The notes under the pieces are model-generated. The model had not been told where the DNA came from, did not search any database, and saw only the letters and a list, made by a program, of their open reading frames with translations. The position numbers and the translations under genes were made by a program. DNA of 64,000 nucleotides from Spinellus fusiger (lineage: Eukaryota; Mucoromycota; Mucoromycetes; Mucorales; Phycomycetaceae): contig JALLLS010000092.1 of the NCBI GenBank assembly GCA_025094145.1, positions 1 to 64,000 on the forward strand. The letters run 5' to 3'. The stretch's first letter is position 1, and every line of letters starts with the position of its first letter. Below, in pieces: positions 45,606-55,851 of the stretch.

Positions 45606-45885
45606 CAAAAAAGAAAGAAAGAAAGGAACACAACACACTCTCTCCAACACTCACTTGTACCTGACGATGGACCAAGGACCATTGGCGGGCCTTGAAGCAG
45701 AAAAGGAGCGGAGCATCGATGGACAGCGAACGTCAGCATTTCTCTTGCTTGATCCAGGAGTGGGTGTAGAAAGAAAGAAAGAAGGAAAAAAAAAGCAAGT
45801 CTCTGCTCTCTACATTGACACACTGCAGACACGACACACTCGCCTCATACTATAAGAAAGAATAAGAAAAAAGAAGAAAGAGACG

Positions 45886-47328
45886 ATGGATCCAGTCGCA
45901 CGCAAAAAACTTAACCTCAGAGTCCTGCAAAGACACGATCAGGCTATTAATGATGTCCTTGACCAGTCTGCCCATGCTGTGCTGTATAAGTTTGAACCCG
46001 AGAAACAGAGCTGGGTAAAGAAAAGAACAGAAGAAAGAAGGCGGATGGCTAACAGAGAGAGAGAGTAGGAGAAGCTTGGTTTTGAGGGAGTTTTGTTTCT
46101 TGTGCGAAGGTAAGGTTGCGATTGCAGGGTGTGGGGTTGGCTGACAGAAAGACACCAGACAGACTGCACCGTACTTTGGACTGTACATGCTGAACAGACT
46201 GATGACAGAGAACTACTCACTGTTTCTCACTGACTTTGAGAATATTGAGCTCAAGGACAGTGTGATTATCTACCAGACAAGGCAGGGTAAGACACATACA
46301 CAAGAAAGAAAGAAAGAACATGTGCTCATGGCATGGGTAGGAGATGCACGGGCACTTTGGTTATTTGAAGAGAAAGACAGAGAGCGTCTCTTGAACAAAG
46401 TGATAAAGTAGGTTGTAACTATGTAAGAGCCCTTTGTTGAACCTGCTCAAGACTGCATGAGTCGATGAAAGTACTTCCTTCAATGCAAGAATCCCTGCAA
46501 GGACTCGTGGGCGATGGTACTCCAGCCACTACACTCACTACTACAGTCACAGCAACAACAACGACAACAACAACAAGTACGACAGGAGGCGCCACTCATC
46601 CACATCCACACCCTCCTTCCTCTACAGATACCTCTTCCACCAATGGCGCACACGATATTCTCCATATGCTGCAAAGAGCGACTCTCTCTCAGCCTCCTCT
46701 TCATGGCTCTGATAAGGATGGGCTGTTGAGACTGCTTTCTTCTCCCTCTACAGAACCCCATCCACCCTCTCCTGCAAAAAGACCAGAGAACCCTCTTCTC
46801 GATCTTCTGCAGTCACACCCACACCCACAGCCACAGGAACATCTGCAGGAACATCTGCAGGAACAACAGCCACAGCCACAGGCCAGCCACAGTGCACCTA
46901 GAATGGACTATCCAAAGCCATGGTCCTCTCTACGCTCACCCACTGCCTCTCCTAGAGATGCCGCCGCCTTACTACAGACACTGCAGGGCCATCCTCCCCA
47001 CCGCCTCAGCACCAGCACCAGCACCAGCACCAACACCCCATCCAGTCCTGCTCCCTTGACACTGCGCCAAGCCACCGACTATTCACAGCAGGAGGTGGAA
47101 CGACGCCTTGGACGACGCCTACTCTCAAAACCAGAATTCATTCAGCAGTTCATGAGTATAGTCCAAGTAAGTCCTACCCTCTTTATTATTGTTATCAAGA
47201 CACACTCACTCTCTCCTTCATCTCTCTATTAGAATGAGGCCTTTGTTGATGGACTCTATGATAGCTACCACCGCCATCAGCAGTCACTGGCAGGTGCCCA
47301 CCACTACTCTTCTTCTCATTACATGTAG
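45886..47328 (+). CDS. DCP1: mRNA-decapping enzyme subunit 1 (Dcp1)
   Basis: Six exons, 45886-46014, 46069-46109, 46159-46286, 46341-46407, 46452-47166 and 47233-47328, total 1176 nt (391 residues). The EVH1/WH1 fold is visible: KLNLRVLQRHDQAINDVL, HAVLYKFEPEKQSW, EGVLFLVRR, PYFGLYMLNRL and ARALWLFEEKDRERL. A long linker rich in Thr, Pro, Gln and His follows, and a short C-terminal helix SIVQNEAFVDGLYDSYHRH fits the Dcp1 trimerisation end. It activates Dcp2 in 5'-to-3' mRNA decay in cytoplasmic P-bodies. The linker carries an in-frame (ACA/ACG)n Thr tract and (CAGCAC)n Ser-Thr repeats. Confidence 0.9.
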
Positions 47329-47498
47329 CACTCTTAATAGAAGAAGTAGAAGCAGAACTAAAAGAAAGAAAGAAAGAAAGAGGGTCTCTATGTTTGTGAC
47401 TGCGAGTAGGCAATAAATCCTCTCCTATTCTCTCTCTCTTCTCTGTCTTTTTTTCTATTTTGAATCTCCTCCATTTTCCTTCTTTATTTCTGCACATC

Positions 47499-48861
47499 AT
47501 GGCAAACACCTATGGCTCCTTGGGAGGGCCCAACATAATCATTAGAGAACTCACACGCGACAGAATTAACTTTATTCTCAGTGACACGGATCTGAGGTAG
47601 TAAAGACACTGTAGTAAAGAGAAGTGTTTTGTAGAGCTCATAAAGAAACCTCGCTAGTGTCGCCAACTCGTTGCGTCGTGTTATGATTGCAGAAGTGCCT
47701 ACTGTGGGTCGGTGGATAGCACTGAGAATGCCATGTCTGCTGACTCCATCTTTTTGTTTTTATTTCTTTTTTCTTTTTTATTTCTTCTTTCCTTGATCCA
47801 CCAGCCATTGATATGGTAGAAATCGAAACCAACACCACAGTTCTTGCTGATGAATTCCTTGCTCACCGACTGGGCATGGTGCCTATTGACAGTCGTGATG
47901 TGGAGAAGCTGCGGTACACAAGAGTAAGTTTGGACAGTGTCTGCATGGACTTATACTGCTGCACAGGACTGTACGTGTTCACAGTACTGTCCCGAGTGTT
48001 CTGTGGAAATGACACTGCATGTCAAGTGCACTGAAGAAAGAACCACCGAGGTGACAAGCCGCAGTCTTATTTCCTCCAACCCTTCGTTTGTGCCTGTGAT
48101 CCAAGGTAAGAGAAGCGTCGTTGAGGCCACCACAGAAGAGAGACAGGGGAGTCTAAGCAACAAGGAACAGACAAGAACGATGCTGGTATTCTCTTGGTGA
48201 AGCTGCGCAAGGGCCATGAACTGAAGCTCAAGTGCATTGCTAAAAAGGTAACCCACAGACATTGGCCATGGGAGCAGACATCAGGGCCTTATCATGGACA
48301 TGTGGGTTAGGGAGTGGCCAAGGAACATGCGAAATGGAGTCCTGTGAGTGGTGTTTCCTTTGAGTATGATCCCTACAATAAGCTGAGGCATACACAATAC
48401 TGGTTTGAGGAATCCATGGATGAATGGTAAGAGCTCCTTCTCTCCTTTCTGCTGCTTATTTTCTGTTCTAGGCCACTGAGTAAGAATGCAGAATTCGAAG
48501 CACCTGCAGAACCCGATGCACGTAGGTCTTTTATACACCTGCACAGACTTACATGCGTTCTGTTAGCTTTTGATTACAATGCCAAGCCAGATCGATTCTA
48601 TTTTGAGGCAGAGGTAAGAGATTTAGTCCACACACACACAAGAGAGAGAATAGGAGAGAGAGAATAGGAGAGAGAGAGAGAGAGAAATGAGAGCGTGTTT
48701 CTTAGTCTGTGGTATAGACAGTGGGATCATTAGCACCTGAGGAGGTGGTGGCAATGGCAATGAAGACTCTTGTCGACAAACTTGCCTATGTGCAGATGCA
48801 GATCCAGGAAGAAGTCGAGACAAGAGAGCCTGAGGGACTGACGGGTGGATGGAACTTTTAG
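47499..48861 (+). CDS. RPB3: RNA polymerase II subunit Rpb3
   Basis: Nine exons, 47499-47596, 47658-47707, 47805-47923, 47967-48105, 48171-48247, 48311-48426, 48472-48521, 48567-48613 and 48718-48861, total exactly 840 nt (279 residues). The alpha-like N-terminal dimerisation motif is [20 protein letters not shown]. Then come [11 protein letters not shown] and the Rpb3 zinc loop [11 protein letters not shown], with Cys spacing CxC-x3-CxxC. The second half has [36 protein letters not shown] and [17 protein letters not shown]. It heterodimerises with Rpb11 to seed polymerase II assembly. Intron 2 uses an unusual GTCGGT donor. It lies 170 bp after DCP1 on the same strand. Confidence 0.93.
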
Positions 48862-49215
48862 AGGTAGACAGGTAGAAAGGTAGAAAGGAGACATGGGCTA
48901 TACGAGAAAGGGAGAAAATAACACAACTACACACGCACGCCTACACTACACACAACTACACAGTGGTTGCATGATTATACATACATTTCTATACATATAC
49001 AATCCACCCATGGATCGATCTGTCCATCTATCCTCCCTACATCCCAAGAGAGAGAGAAAAGACTAGACTCTACGTGTTGTATTGTATAGACACCACCTAA
49101 ACACTCTTCAATGTAGAAAATAAAAAATAATAAAAATAATAAAAATAATAAAAATAAAGACACCCTCTAGACTGCCTTGTGATGGGCCTTGTACCACTAA
49201 TCATCCACCTCTTTG

Positions 49216-50362
49216 TTAGCCCTGTCTCTTGTTGACGTGTTGATGACTTACTTCAACGCTCAGTCGGATGCCCTCATCCAATCCAACCACAGGCTCATAC
49301 TTGAGCAGTGTTCTTGCCTTGTCAATGTTAAAGTACCGCGGGCTCATGGCCTGCCTGATTCTTGCTCTCGACATTCCCTCCTTCAACTGGCTCCTGTCCC
49401 ACACCCATCCCTTGACGAGAGACACAGTCTCGCTGAGAAGAGCAATCACCATGCTTGCATTGTAGGAGAGGATGATCTTCTTGGCCTTGGGCATGGGCAT
49501 CCCATACACCTCCCACACCTTGGACGCAAAGTCCCAGAAGAACACAGGCGTGCCGTTGGTCAGATTGAACGCCTGTCCAGCAGCTGGCGAGTCCTCTGCG
49601 CTGGCCAGGACTTCGGCTGCCAGCACATGGGCATGGGCAATGTTCCCCACATAAGTAAAGTCCATCAAGGACGTGTTGTTGCCAATCTGGAATCGGTGCT
49701 GTCCCTTCTCACACACCTCAATCATGCCAGGAATCAACTGTCGGTCGCCAGGACCAAAGATGGCCGATGGACGCAGCGTGCAGGTGCGCAGGCCCTTGTG
49801 TCCATTGGCAGCCAGCACCACCTTTTCACACTCTATCTATTCACCAAAACAAACACCAACAAACACCAACAAATAAACACCAACAAACACATGGCAATGC
49901 CCTTTCTGGTCTTCCCCTTGTTACCTTGGACTCAGTGTACACATCAATGGAGATGTCGGGGTACGGCATGCTTTCGTCAATGTTCATCATGGGCTCTCCT
50001 GTCGAGACAACACTGCCTGAACTCGTCACCACCAGCACCTCAACACCCTTGGTTTGGCAGGCTCGGATGATGTTCTCAGTGCCAGTGACATTGATGGAGA
50101 AGTACAAGTCTCTTGGAGGACTGCTGGACTGGACATGAGGAGGTGATGCCGTGTGGATGACAGCAGTAACACCCTCCAGAGCATCACACATCTGGTCAAA
50201 CTGGCGCAAGTCTCCTGCAATGTACTTTACAGTGGGGTCTGGGTTGGCAGGGATGGCAATATCAAACACAGTGATGGTGGAGCCGTCATTGCGCAGTCTT
50301 ATTTGTTCCAGAACATGGCGACCGAGAAATCCGTTGCCTCCAATTACAAGGTAATGAGGCAT
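49216..50362 (-). CDS. ERG26: Sterol-4-alpha-carboxylate 3-dehydrogenase, decarboxylating (Erg26 type)
   Basis: Two exons, 50362-49925 and 49830-49216, give 350 residues, the usual length of the family. The N-terminal NAD-binding motif is YLVIGGNGFLGRHV (GxxGxxG). Then come AVIHTASPP, the NVTGTENIIRAC segment and LVVTSSGSVV with catalytic Ser. The splice joins VYTESK (YxxxK catalytic pair) to CEKVVLAANG, followed by LRPSAIFGPGD and MDFTYVGNIAHAHVLAAE. The enzyme removes the C4 carboxyl group and oxidises the 3-hydroxyl during C4 demethylation in ergosterol synthesis at the ER. The ATG at 50362 is the first before the Rossmann loop. A (GAAGTA)n tract (plus-strand spelling) lies just upstream. 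Confidence 0.9.
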
Positions 50363-50373
50363 CTCGTCAAGAA

Positions 50374-50446
50374 GTAGAAGAAGTAGAAGTAGAAGTAGAA
50401 GTAGAAGTAGAAGTAGAAGTAGAAGTAGAAGTAGAAGTAGAAGGAG
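50374..50446. repeat. (GAAGTA)n tandem repeat upstream of ERG26
   Basis: About twelve copies of a hexamer beginning twelve bases upstream of the ERG26 start codon and running into the 5' leader. It opens long meaningless frames (Leu or Tyr-Phe runs) upstream of the real start. Confidence 0.85.
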
Positions 50447-50678
50447 TAGAATATATATAGAAATATAGAAATAGAATATATATATATAGAAATATAGAAA
50501 GAACAAGTGCCACTTTGGTTAACTTTTTTTCCCTTTCTTTCCTCACTGATGAATTCAACTTCCGTCACTTACTCACTCGCCATCTTTCTTTCTTTCTTTC
50601 TTTTTTTCTTGATCTCTCTCTCTCCTATTCTCTCTCTTTCTTTCTCTTTCTCTGTTTATTATTATTAGGATGAGATCA

Positions 50679-51407
50679 TCACTCGCTGTCGTCCTCGTCA
50701 TCCTCTGTGGCCACTGACTTTCCATCCTGTGCGTCGTCTGCCTCTCTCTTTCCTAGCACTGTGCGGTTGGTAGAAGATGCTTTTCTATCGACTATTTTAG
50801 GACGGTAGGTGCCATCGAGTTTGGCCACTGCATCGGATTTGGTTGTGGCATAGGCAATTTTCTACAGCAACATACCATTGAGCAAGTTCAAGAAGAGAGA
50901 CCCTAGAGAGAGGGAGGAAGGGAGAAAAGGGTTTCATACCATGGGACGGTCGTAGAAAGTGTACCCGTTCAAACTGCGCAGAGCAGCTGTGGCAGACGCA
51001 ACATTATCAAAGGCAATAAACGCCTGTTCGCGCATCTTGGCAGTGGCACTGGCATTGATGGCAAGAATAATGCCATAGGTAGAGAACAGTCCATACAAAG
51101 ACGCCTTGAGTTCTGTTGAAGTATGAATGTGTATATTTATAGAGATAGAGATAGATGAGAAACAGAAAAAAAAACAGAAAGGTCAGTGGCTGTGGGCTGT
51201 GTTCTTTGCAACAAGAAAGAAAGAAGAAGAGGTCATGTCCACATCTCTCTCTTCTATTCTCTCTTCTATTCTCTCTTCTTATTCTATAGAATAATAATAA
51301 AAAGACATTCTCCTGTCTCTTTCTCTATTCCAGGAACACGTGCCTGGTGTATTGACTTGACTGGACAGGTTGGTCAAGTAGAGTGTCTGTGTAGGATCTG
51401 TGTTCAT
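50679..51407 (-). CDS. U1A/U2B''-type snRNP RNA-binding protein
   Basis: Three exons, 51407-51344, 51112-50940 and 50861-50679, total 420 nt (139 residues). A single RRM has RNP2-like TLYLTNL near the N-terminus, LKASLYGLFSTYG and RNP1-like MREQAFIAF. The family C-terminal RRM edge follows: SLNGYTFYDRPMKIAYATTK and AVAKLDGTYRPK. The short length, single RRM and basic tail fit U2B''/Msl1 or a merged U1A/U2B'' protein, which binds stem-loop IV of U2 snRNA in the spliceosome. Intron 1 seems to begin with GC rather than GT (minus-strand position 51343), the only reading that keeps the TP-ELKAS frame. Confidence 0.85.
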
Positions 51408-51619
51408 GACGTGGGGCGGGACGACAGGGAAAAGGAGGGGGAGAGGCGTGCCACCTGTCTGTCTGTCTGCCTGTGACCAAGAGGGAGAGGGCACAAGCCA
51501 CAATGGAGGGTAGGAAGAAGGACTCTTTCCTGATTGGATGCCTTTTTTTTCTTTTTTCTTTTTTTATTTTCATAGATATAAAAGGCTCCAAGTGGATGGA
51601 GGGGGCTGTAGGTGTGTCT

Positions 51620-52423
51620 CTATGCAAATCTAACTTTCTTGGCGGGTTTTGCAGGTGTCTATTGTGCAAGCAGAGAGAAATATAAATATATATCAATAGA
51701 GAAGCATTTCTAGCTCTTTTTGAATCTCTCTCTTTCTCTCTCTTTCTCTCTCCCTTTTTCTAATTTGCACAGGTGGATCCACTTACGTCTTTCTTCTGGG
51801 TGGCCTGGGCAGTGGCCTGTGACTTTGTCTTTTTGGCCTGTAACTTTGCCTTTTTTGCTTGGACCAAGGATTGCTTTGTGTGTTCCTTGGAGAGTGGATG
51901 AGCAATGGGAGAAAGAGAGGAGGACTTACTAGTTTGCTCTTTTGGGTGGACTTTTTGTCCTGCTTCTTGTCCTCCTTTGCCTGGAGGTATTTCTGAACAG
52001 ACATCTGATGGGTAGGACGCATCAGTAGGACATACATCAGTAGGACCAGCACAAGGTCCCTTGCTCTTCTTCTTTACCTTGTGGGCTATCTTGGCACTCT
52101 CTTTGTCTTCTTCCTTCCTGGCTGCCTTTTCAATGGCCTCAAGAATAAAGTCCTGTTGCTTGTCAGTCCACCGCCCCCTCCCCCTTTTGCTCTCTCTGTG
52201 CTTAGTCTACCTTTTTGGCGTACTTGGGGTGGGTGGCTTCTGAACTGACTCGCACTCTCTGTGGGTGTTTCTTGTTGGGTTTGGTGACTTTGGCAGCAGC
52301 TACCACGACAGTAGGGCGCTGTGTTCTGGGCTTGGCTTTGACGCCTGCCTTTGTAAAGGACTTTGTCTAGAGAGCAACCACCATACAAAGAAAAAGAGAG
52401 AGACGGCTGCTGTGAGTTGCGTC

Positions 52424-52463
<40 letters not shown>

Positions 52464-52514
52464 GGTGCACAGTGCTTAAAGGAAGAGGCCTACCTTTTTG
52501 GGTGTGTAAGCCAT
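51620..52514 (-). CDS. Lysine-rich basic protein, unknown function
   Basis: I do not recognise the family. About six exons can be read on the minus strand: 52514-52494 (MAYTPKK), 52366-52211 (156 nt), about 52192-52077, about 52004-51950, a further exon ending at 51787 (ATAQATQKKD) and 51658-51620 (TPAKPAKKVRFA, stop). The product is about 160-175 residues and extremely rich in Lys, Gln and Ala, with segments TKSFTKAGVKAKPRTQRP, WTDKQQDFILEAIEKAARKE and LVQAKKAKLQAKKTKSQ. That composition suggests a nucleolar, ribosome-associated or chromatin protein. The splice signals are good at the outer exons; the middle joins are less certain. Divergent from the rhomboid gene, 145 bp apart. Intron 1 holds a (TTTC)n tract at about 52424-52462. 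Confidence 0.55.
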
Positions 52515-52659
52515 AGTGAACAATGAATGAGAACAGCAGGACCTTTTTTTTTCCCTTTCCTTGACACTTTATACGGTGGCTTACACACAAGGCAAGGATC
52601 GCATGAATTGAGAGGCCGCCCAATAAAGAGTCCTCAGCAAGAGGAGGTTGTGTGTGGGT

Positions 52660-53864
52660 ATGTTGCGTGTTGGTTTGCCATGGAAGTTGGTACAGCCTGC
52701 AAGGGGGCTTCTTCCTTACCACCAGAAACAGACACTGGGGGCTGCCTTGCGTCTGTACCGGGTCCATCCTCATAAGCGTCCCATAAGCTGTCCCATAAGC
52801 TGTCCCATAAGCTGTCCTATAAGCCACCACTACCACCACCACCACCACCACCAACAACAACAACACCTCTTCTTCTTGAATATCCCTCATGGCGAATAAA
52901 GACCATCATCGGTGGACTGTTGACCATCAACGGAGCTGTCTTTCTACTCTGGCAATACGCAAGCATAGACGCAGAGTACCCCAACAACAGTGGGTGGCTT
53001 CCCTTTATGAAAAGACACCTCCTTGTCTCTCCTGACGCACTCAGAGAAGGACGCTGGCACACCCTCCTCACCAACGTCTTTTCTCACTCCACCATTGTCC
53101 ATCTATCAGTGAACATGATCCTCCTCCACAGCATAGGCACTTCATTGATGCAGTGGATAGGACCCGGACGGTTCTTGCTGCTGTTTGCAGGAGCAGGAAG
53201 TGTCAGTTCATTGGTGGCTAGTGGATACCATGCGTACCTTCTTCCTTGGCTGGAGTCGTATTGGGATGCACCTCATCGTCCTTATGATGGGTCGTTGGGT
53301 GCTTCTGGTAAGGGAGCTCTTTTCTATTGATCTATTCTGTCTATTCTGTCTATCTATCTGTCTATCTATTTATCTATCTATCTACATTTCTATTCTATTC
53401 TACCTACCTACCTACCTACCTACCTACCTATCTATCTATATTCCCTTGTAGACCCTTTCACTGAATAATCTATCATCGTGTGTAGGTGCGAACATGGGAA
53501 TTGCTACTGTGTTTGCCATGGCATGTAAGTCACACCCTCTGCACCCTCTGCACCCTCCACAGTGAAATAGACATCTTATTTTTGTTTATTCTAGTTCCCA
53601 ACATCAAGTACCTGGTCATGTTTGTTGTGCCTGTGCCTGCTGCTGTGTGTATCTATGCACTGAGTGCTGTGGATCTGGTCCTGGCCTTTACATTGAATGT
53701 AAGTCACACTCTTTCTTCTTCTTTTTATGAAATACTCATACTGTTGAGGGCAGAATGGCATCATTGAATCTTCTGCTCATTTGGGTGGGTTTATGTATGG
53801 AGTTGCGTATTGGTTCTTAAGAGTCAAGCCACGTATGAGAATAAGAGGAATTCGCATGGGATGA
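52660..53864 (+). CDS. Rhomboid intramembrane serine protease, probably mitochondrial (Pcp1/PARL-like)
   Basis: The conserved part is read from exons ending 53307, then 53486-53524, 53595-53698 and 53754-53864. Membrane helices include LTINGAVFLLWQYA and STIVHLSVNMILLHSIGTSL. Catalytic Ser lies in SLGASGANMGIATVFAMAF and catalytic His in SSAHLGGFMYGVAYWFL, the GxSG...AHxGG dyad of rhomboids. The N-terminus from ATG at 52660 is basic and hydrophobic (MLRVGLPWKLVQPARGLL), like a mitochondrial presequence. The presequence frame and the domain frame (EYPSWRIKTIIGG) differ by one base across a 12-bp tandem repeat at about 52770-52820. Either a 62-bp intron with an atypical GTCCAT donor or an indel explains this. 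PCP1-type enzymes process Mgm1/OPA1 and other inner-membrane proteins. Confidence 0.8.
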
Positions 53865-54460
53865 GTTCTATTCTATAGAGAGGAACAGCCTCCAGAGGGA
53901 GGAGAGTATGTCTTTTCTTCCTCCTCCTCTTCTTCCTCCTCTTCTTCTATACAATAGAACATGCAACATGCAACAGTTTAAAAGGGGATCATCAGTCCAT
54001 AAAAATAGCGGACTATAAACTCAAGGTCCCTTTTTTTGTTTTGCTGTTCTTTCATCCCATAGGCATAGAGTAATGAGTGACGCTACCAAAGACACTGCAC
54101 AAACTGTCAGTAGGAGCAGCAGTGGGGAGAGTAGTGCCGGACAGGAATACTAAGGAGCAGCAGGGAAATAAGCCACTGCTCCTTGTCATCACTCTACAGG
54201 CACCCACTCACTCTTATGACAAGTAACTGCTACTTGGCTACTGCTACTCAGTAACTACTCATCAGGAACTGCTTCTTATCATCACCATTATCTATTTTGT
54301 CTATTTTGGACACAGTGAAAAGGGGGGAAATGTAAAGTCAGCTCTTGCTTGTCTCCAAACAGTCCAATTTCCAGTCTTTTTTTTTTTTTTTATTATCTTT
54401 TTACATTTCATCAGTCTTATTTATCCAGTCACTCACTCACTCACTCACTCACTCACTCCA
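53865..54460. other. Intergenic, no gene seen
   Basis: 3' flank of the rhomboid gene and promoter of the small membrane protein. Contains (CTCA)n at about 54430-54457 directly before the next start codon. Confidence 0.5.
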
Positions 54461-54828
54461 ATGCCTTATTCTGGAAGAGATATTGCTCTTTTTGTAGTGG
54501 CCTTCTTCTGCTCTCCCATTGCAGTGCTTGTAAAGAGAGGCTGTGGTGTGGATTTCCTTATCAATCTGTGTCTGTTTGTGTTGGGTGCCTGTAAGCAGTT
54601 GTTCTGTAGCAGCTCAATCTACACTAAAGAGAAAGATCCATAACACCCCCCCCCCTGTTGTGATGTGTAGTTCCTGGTATCATCCACGGATTCTACATTG
54701 TCCACAAATACAATGACTCTGTAGAGGATATTGAAAGAGGCGGCCTTAGCTACCAACGAATCCCCAACGACGAACCCACCCGAGTGTCCTATGGGGCTAG
54801 TTATGCTTCAGGTAAACGATGGATCTGA
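54461..54828 (+). CDS. Pmp3/Sna-type small plasma-membrane proteolipid with a C-terminal tail
   Basis: Two exons, 54461-54590 and 54671-54828, about 95 residues. Two hydrophobic helices with the family signature: FFCSPIAVLVKRGCGVDFLI and LCLFVLGAFPGIIHGFYIVH, matching the PPxxVxxxxGxxxxxxxNIxLxxLGxxPGxIHAxY pattern of PMP3. A polar tail follows (VEDIERGGLSYQRIPNDEP), as in the longer Sna members. PMP3 proteins influence membrane potential and cation tolerance. The last codons are uncertain: an optional splice at 54812 to 54873 would end the protein a few residues earlier. Confidence 0.82.
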
Positions 54829-55851
54829 CCCTGGAATATCACATGATCATAGAACTCATGTCTCTCCCTTAGAATAATGAATGCGGAGAGCCAACAGTAT
54901 ACTCCATCTCCATTCTGAATCCATTTATCATTACAACACGTGTTCTGTTTCATTTGACGGCAGATGAGATGAAGGGTCTATGATTGCAATAAAAAAATAA
55001 AAAATAAAAAAATAAAAAAATGACACGCTCTTTTTTTAATATTTTATATAATATATATTATATATCCAATTTCTTTTGTTTTGTAAGGAGGAAAAAGAGA
55101 CGGACTTTGTGTGTGTAGGGTAGAGTGCAATGTCACTCATAGAAATAAGGTAGACTCTCTTCTCTTCTTTCTACTACTGCCACCCACGCACTCCCCTTCC
55201 TACATGCAACTTAACACAAACAGACAAGGAACACTGAGTTTGAAATGGCGTGTATCCAACTTTTTAAAATATTAAAATAAAAAAAAAATAAAAAAAAAAA
55301 AAAAAATAAAAAAAATAAAAAAAAAGACGATGGAAAAGCGTGTAGAGTCGCGGCACAATAATAAAAATAATCTCCGAAGCGCGAAACAGACGCGCTCCTC
55401 TTCTTTTTTTATCACTTTTTTCGTGAGGAGGGGTTCCAACACGTCTCCGCAGTAGAACTTGAACACGCGCGCAAACAGCAGCAAATTTACTCTCTTTTTC
55501 TTTTTCTTTTTTATTTTATTTTATTTTTAATCTTTTTTTGTGCTTTTTCTTTGTTTCCTCCGCTCATTGACTTTTGTTTCTGAACTCATCTGCTTTGAAG
55601 GGCCTCTTTTACTCCATCTGCTCCTATTCTTGTTACTTTCCACGGGTGAATTACATTACATTGGACGTGTGGACACTTTGACCCCATCTATTTTTGTTAT
55701 TTTTGTTATCTTTGTTATTTTTGTAATTCTTCCATCTTTGCTTGATTCTTATTCTTTTTTTTTTCTTTTTTCTTATCTTTTCTGTGCTTTTGATTCTTTA
55801 CAACAAGAACCAACCCACTGAACCACTTGCACACACTTGTTCAAGCAAATC
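54829..55851. other. Intergenic with A/T homopolymers, no gene seen
   Basis: Contains (AAAAAAT)n near 54990-55020 and a long A-rich run at 55275-55325. The strongly pyrimidine-rich stretch at 55500-55800 is the probable promoter and 5' leader of the following gene. Confidence 0.5.

Noticed and set aside
46480..46761. Minus-strand Cys/Arg-rich frame opposite the DCP1 linker
   Set aside because: Shadow of the Thr/Gln/Pro-rich linker repeats.
49213..50070. 285-codon plus-strand frame opposite ERG26
   Set aside because: Begins with TTG/GTG context, has no domain and overlaps a clear Erg26 coding region on the other strand.
50374..50446. Regularly spaced repeats that might suggest a CRISPR-like array
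   Set aside because: Plain hexanucleotide microsatellite without spacers; the genome is eukaryotic.
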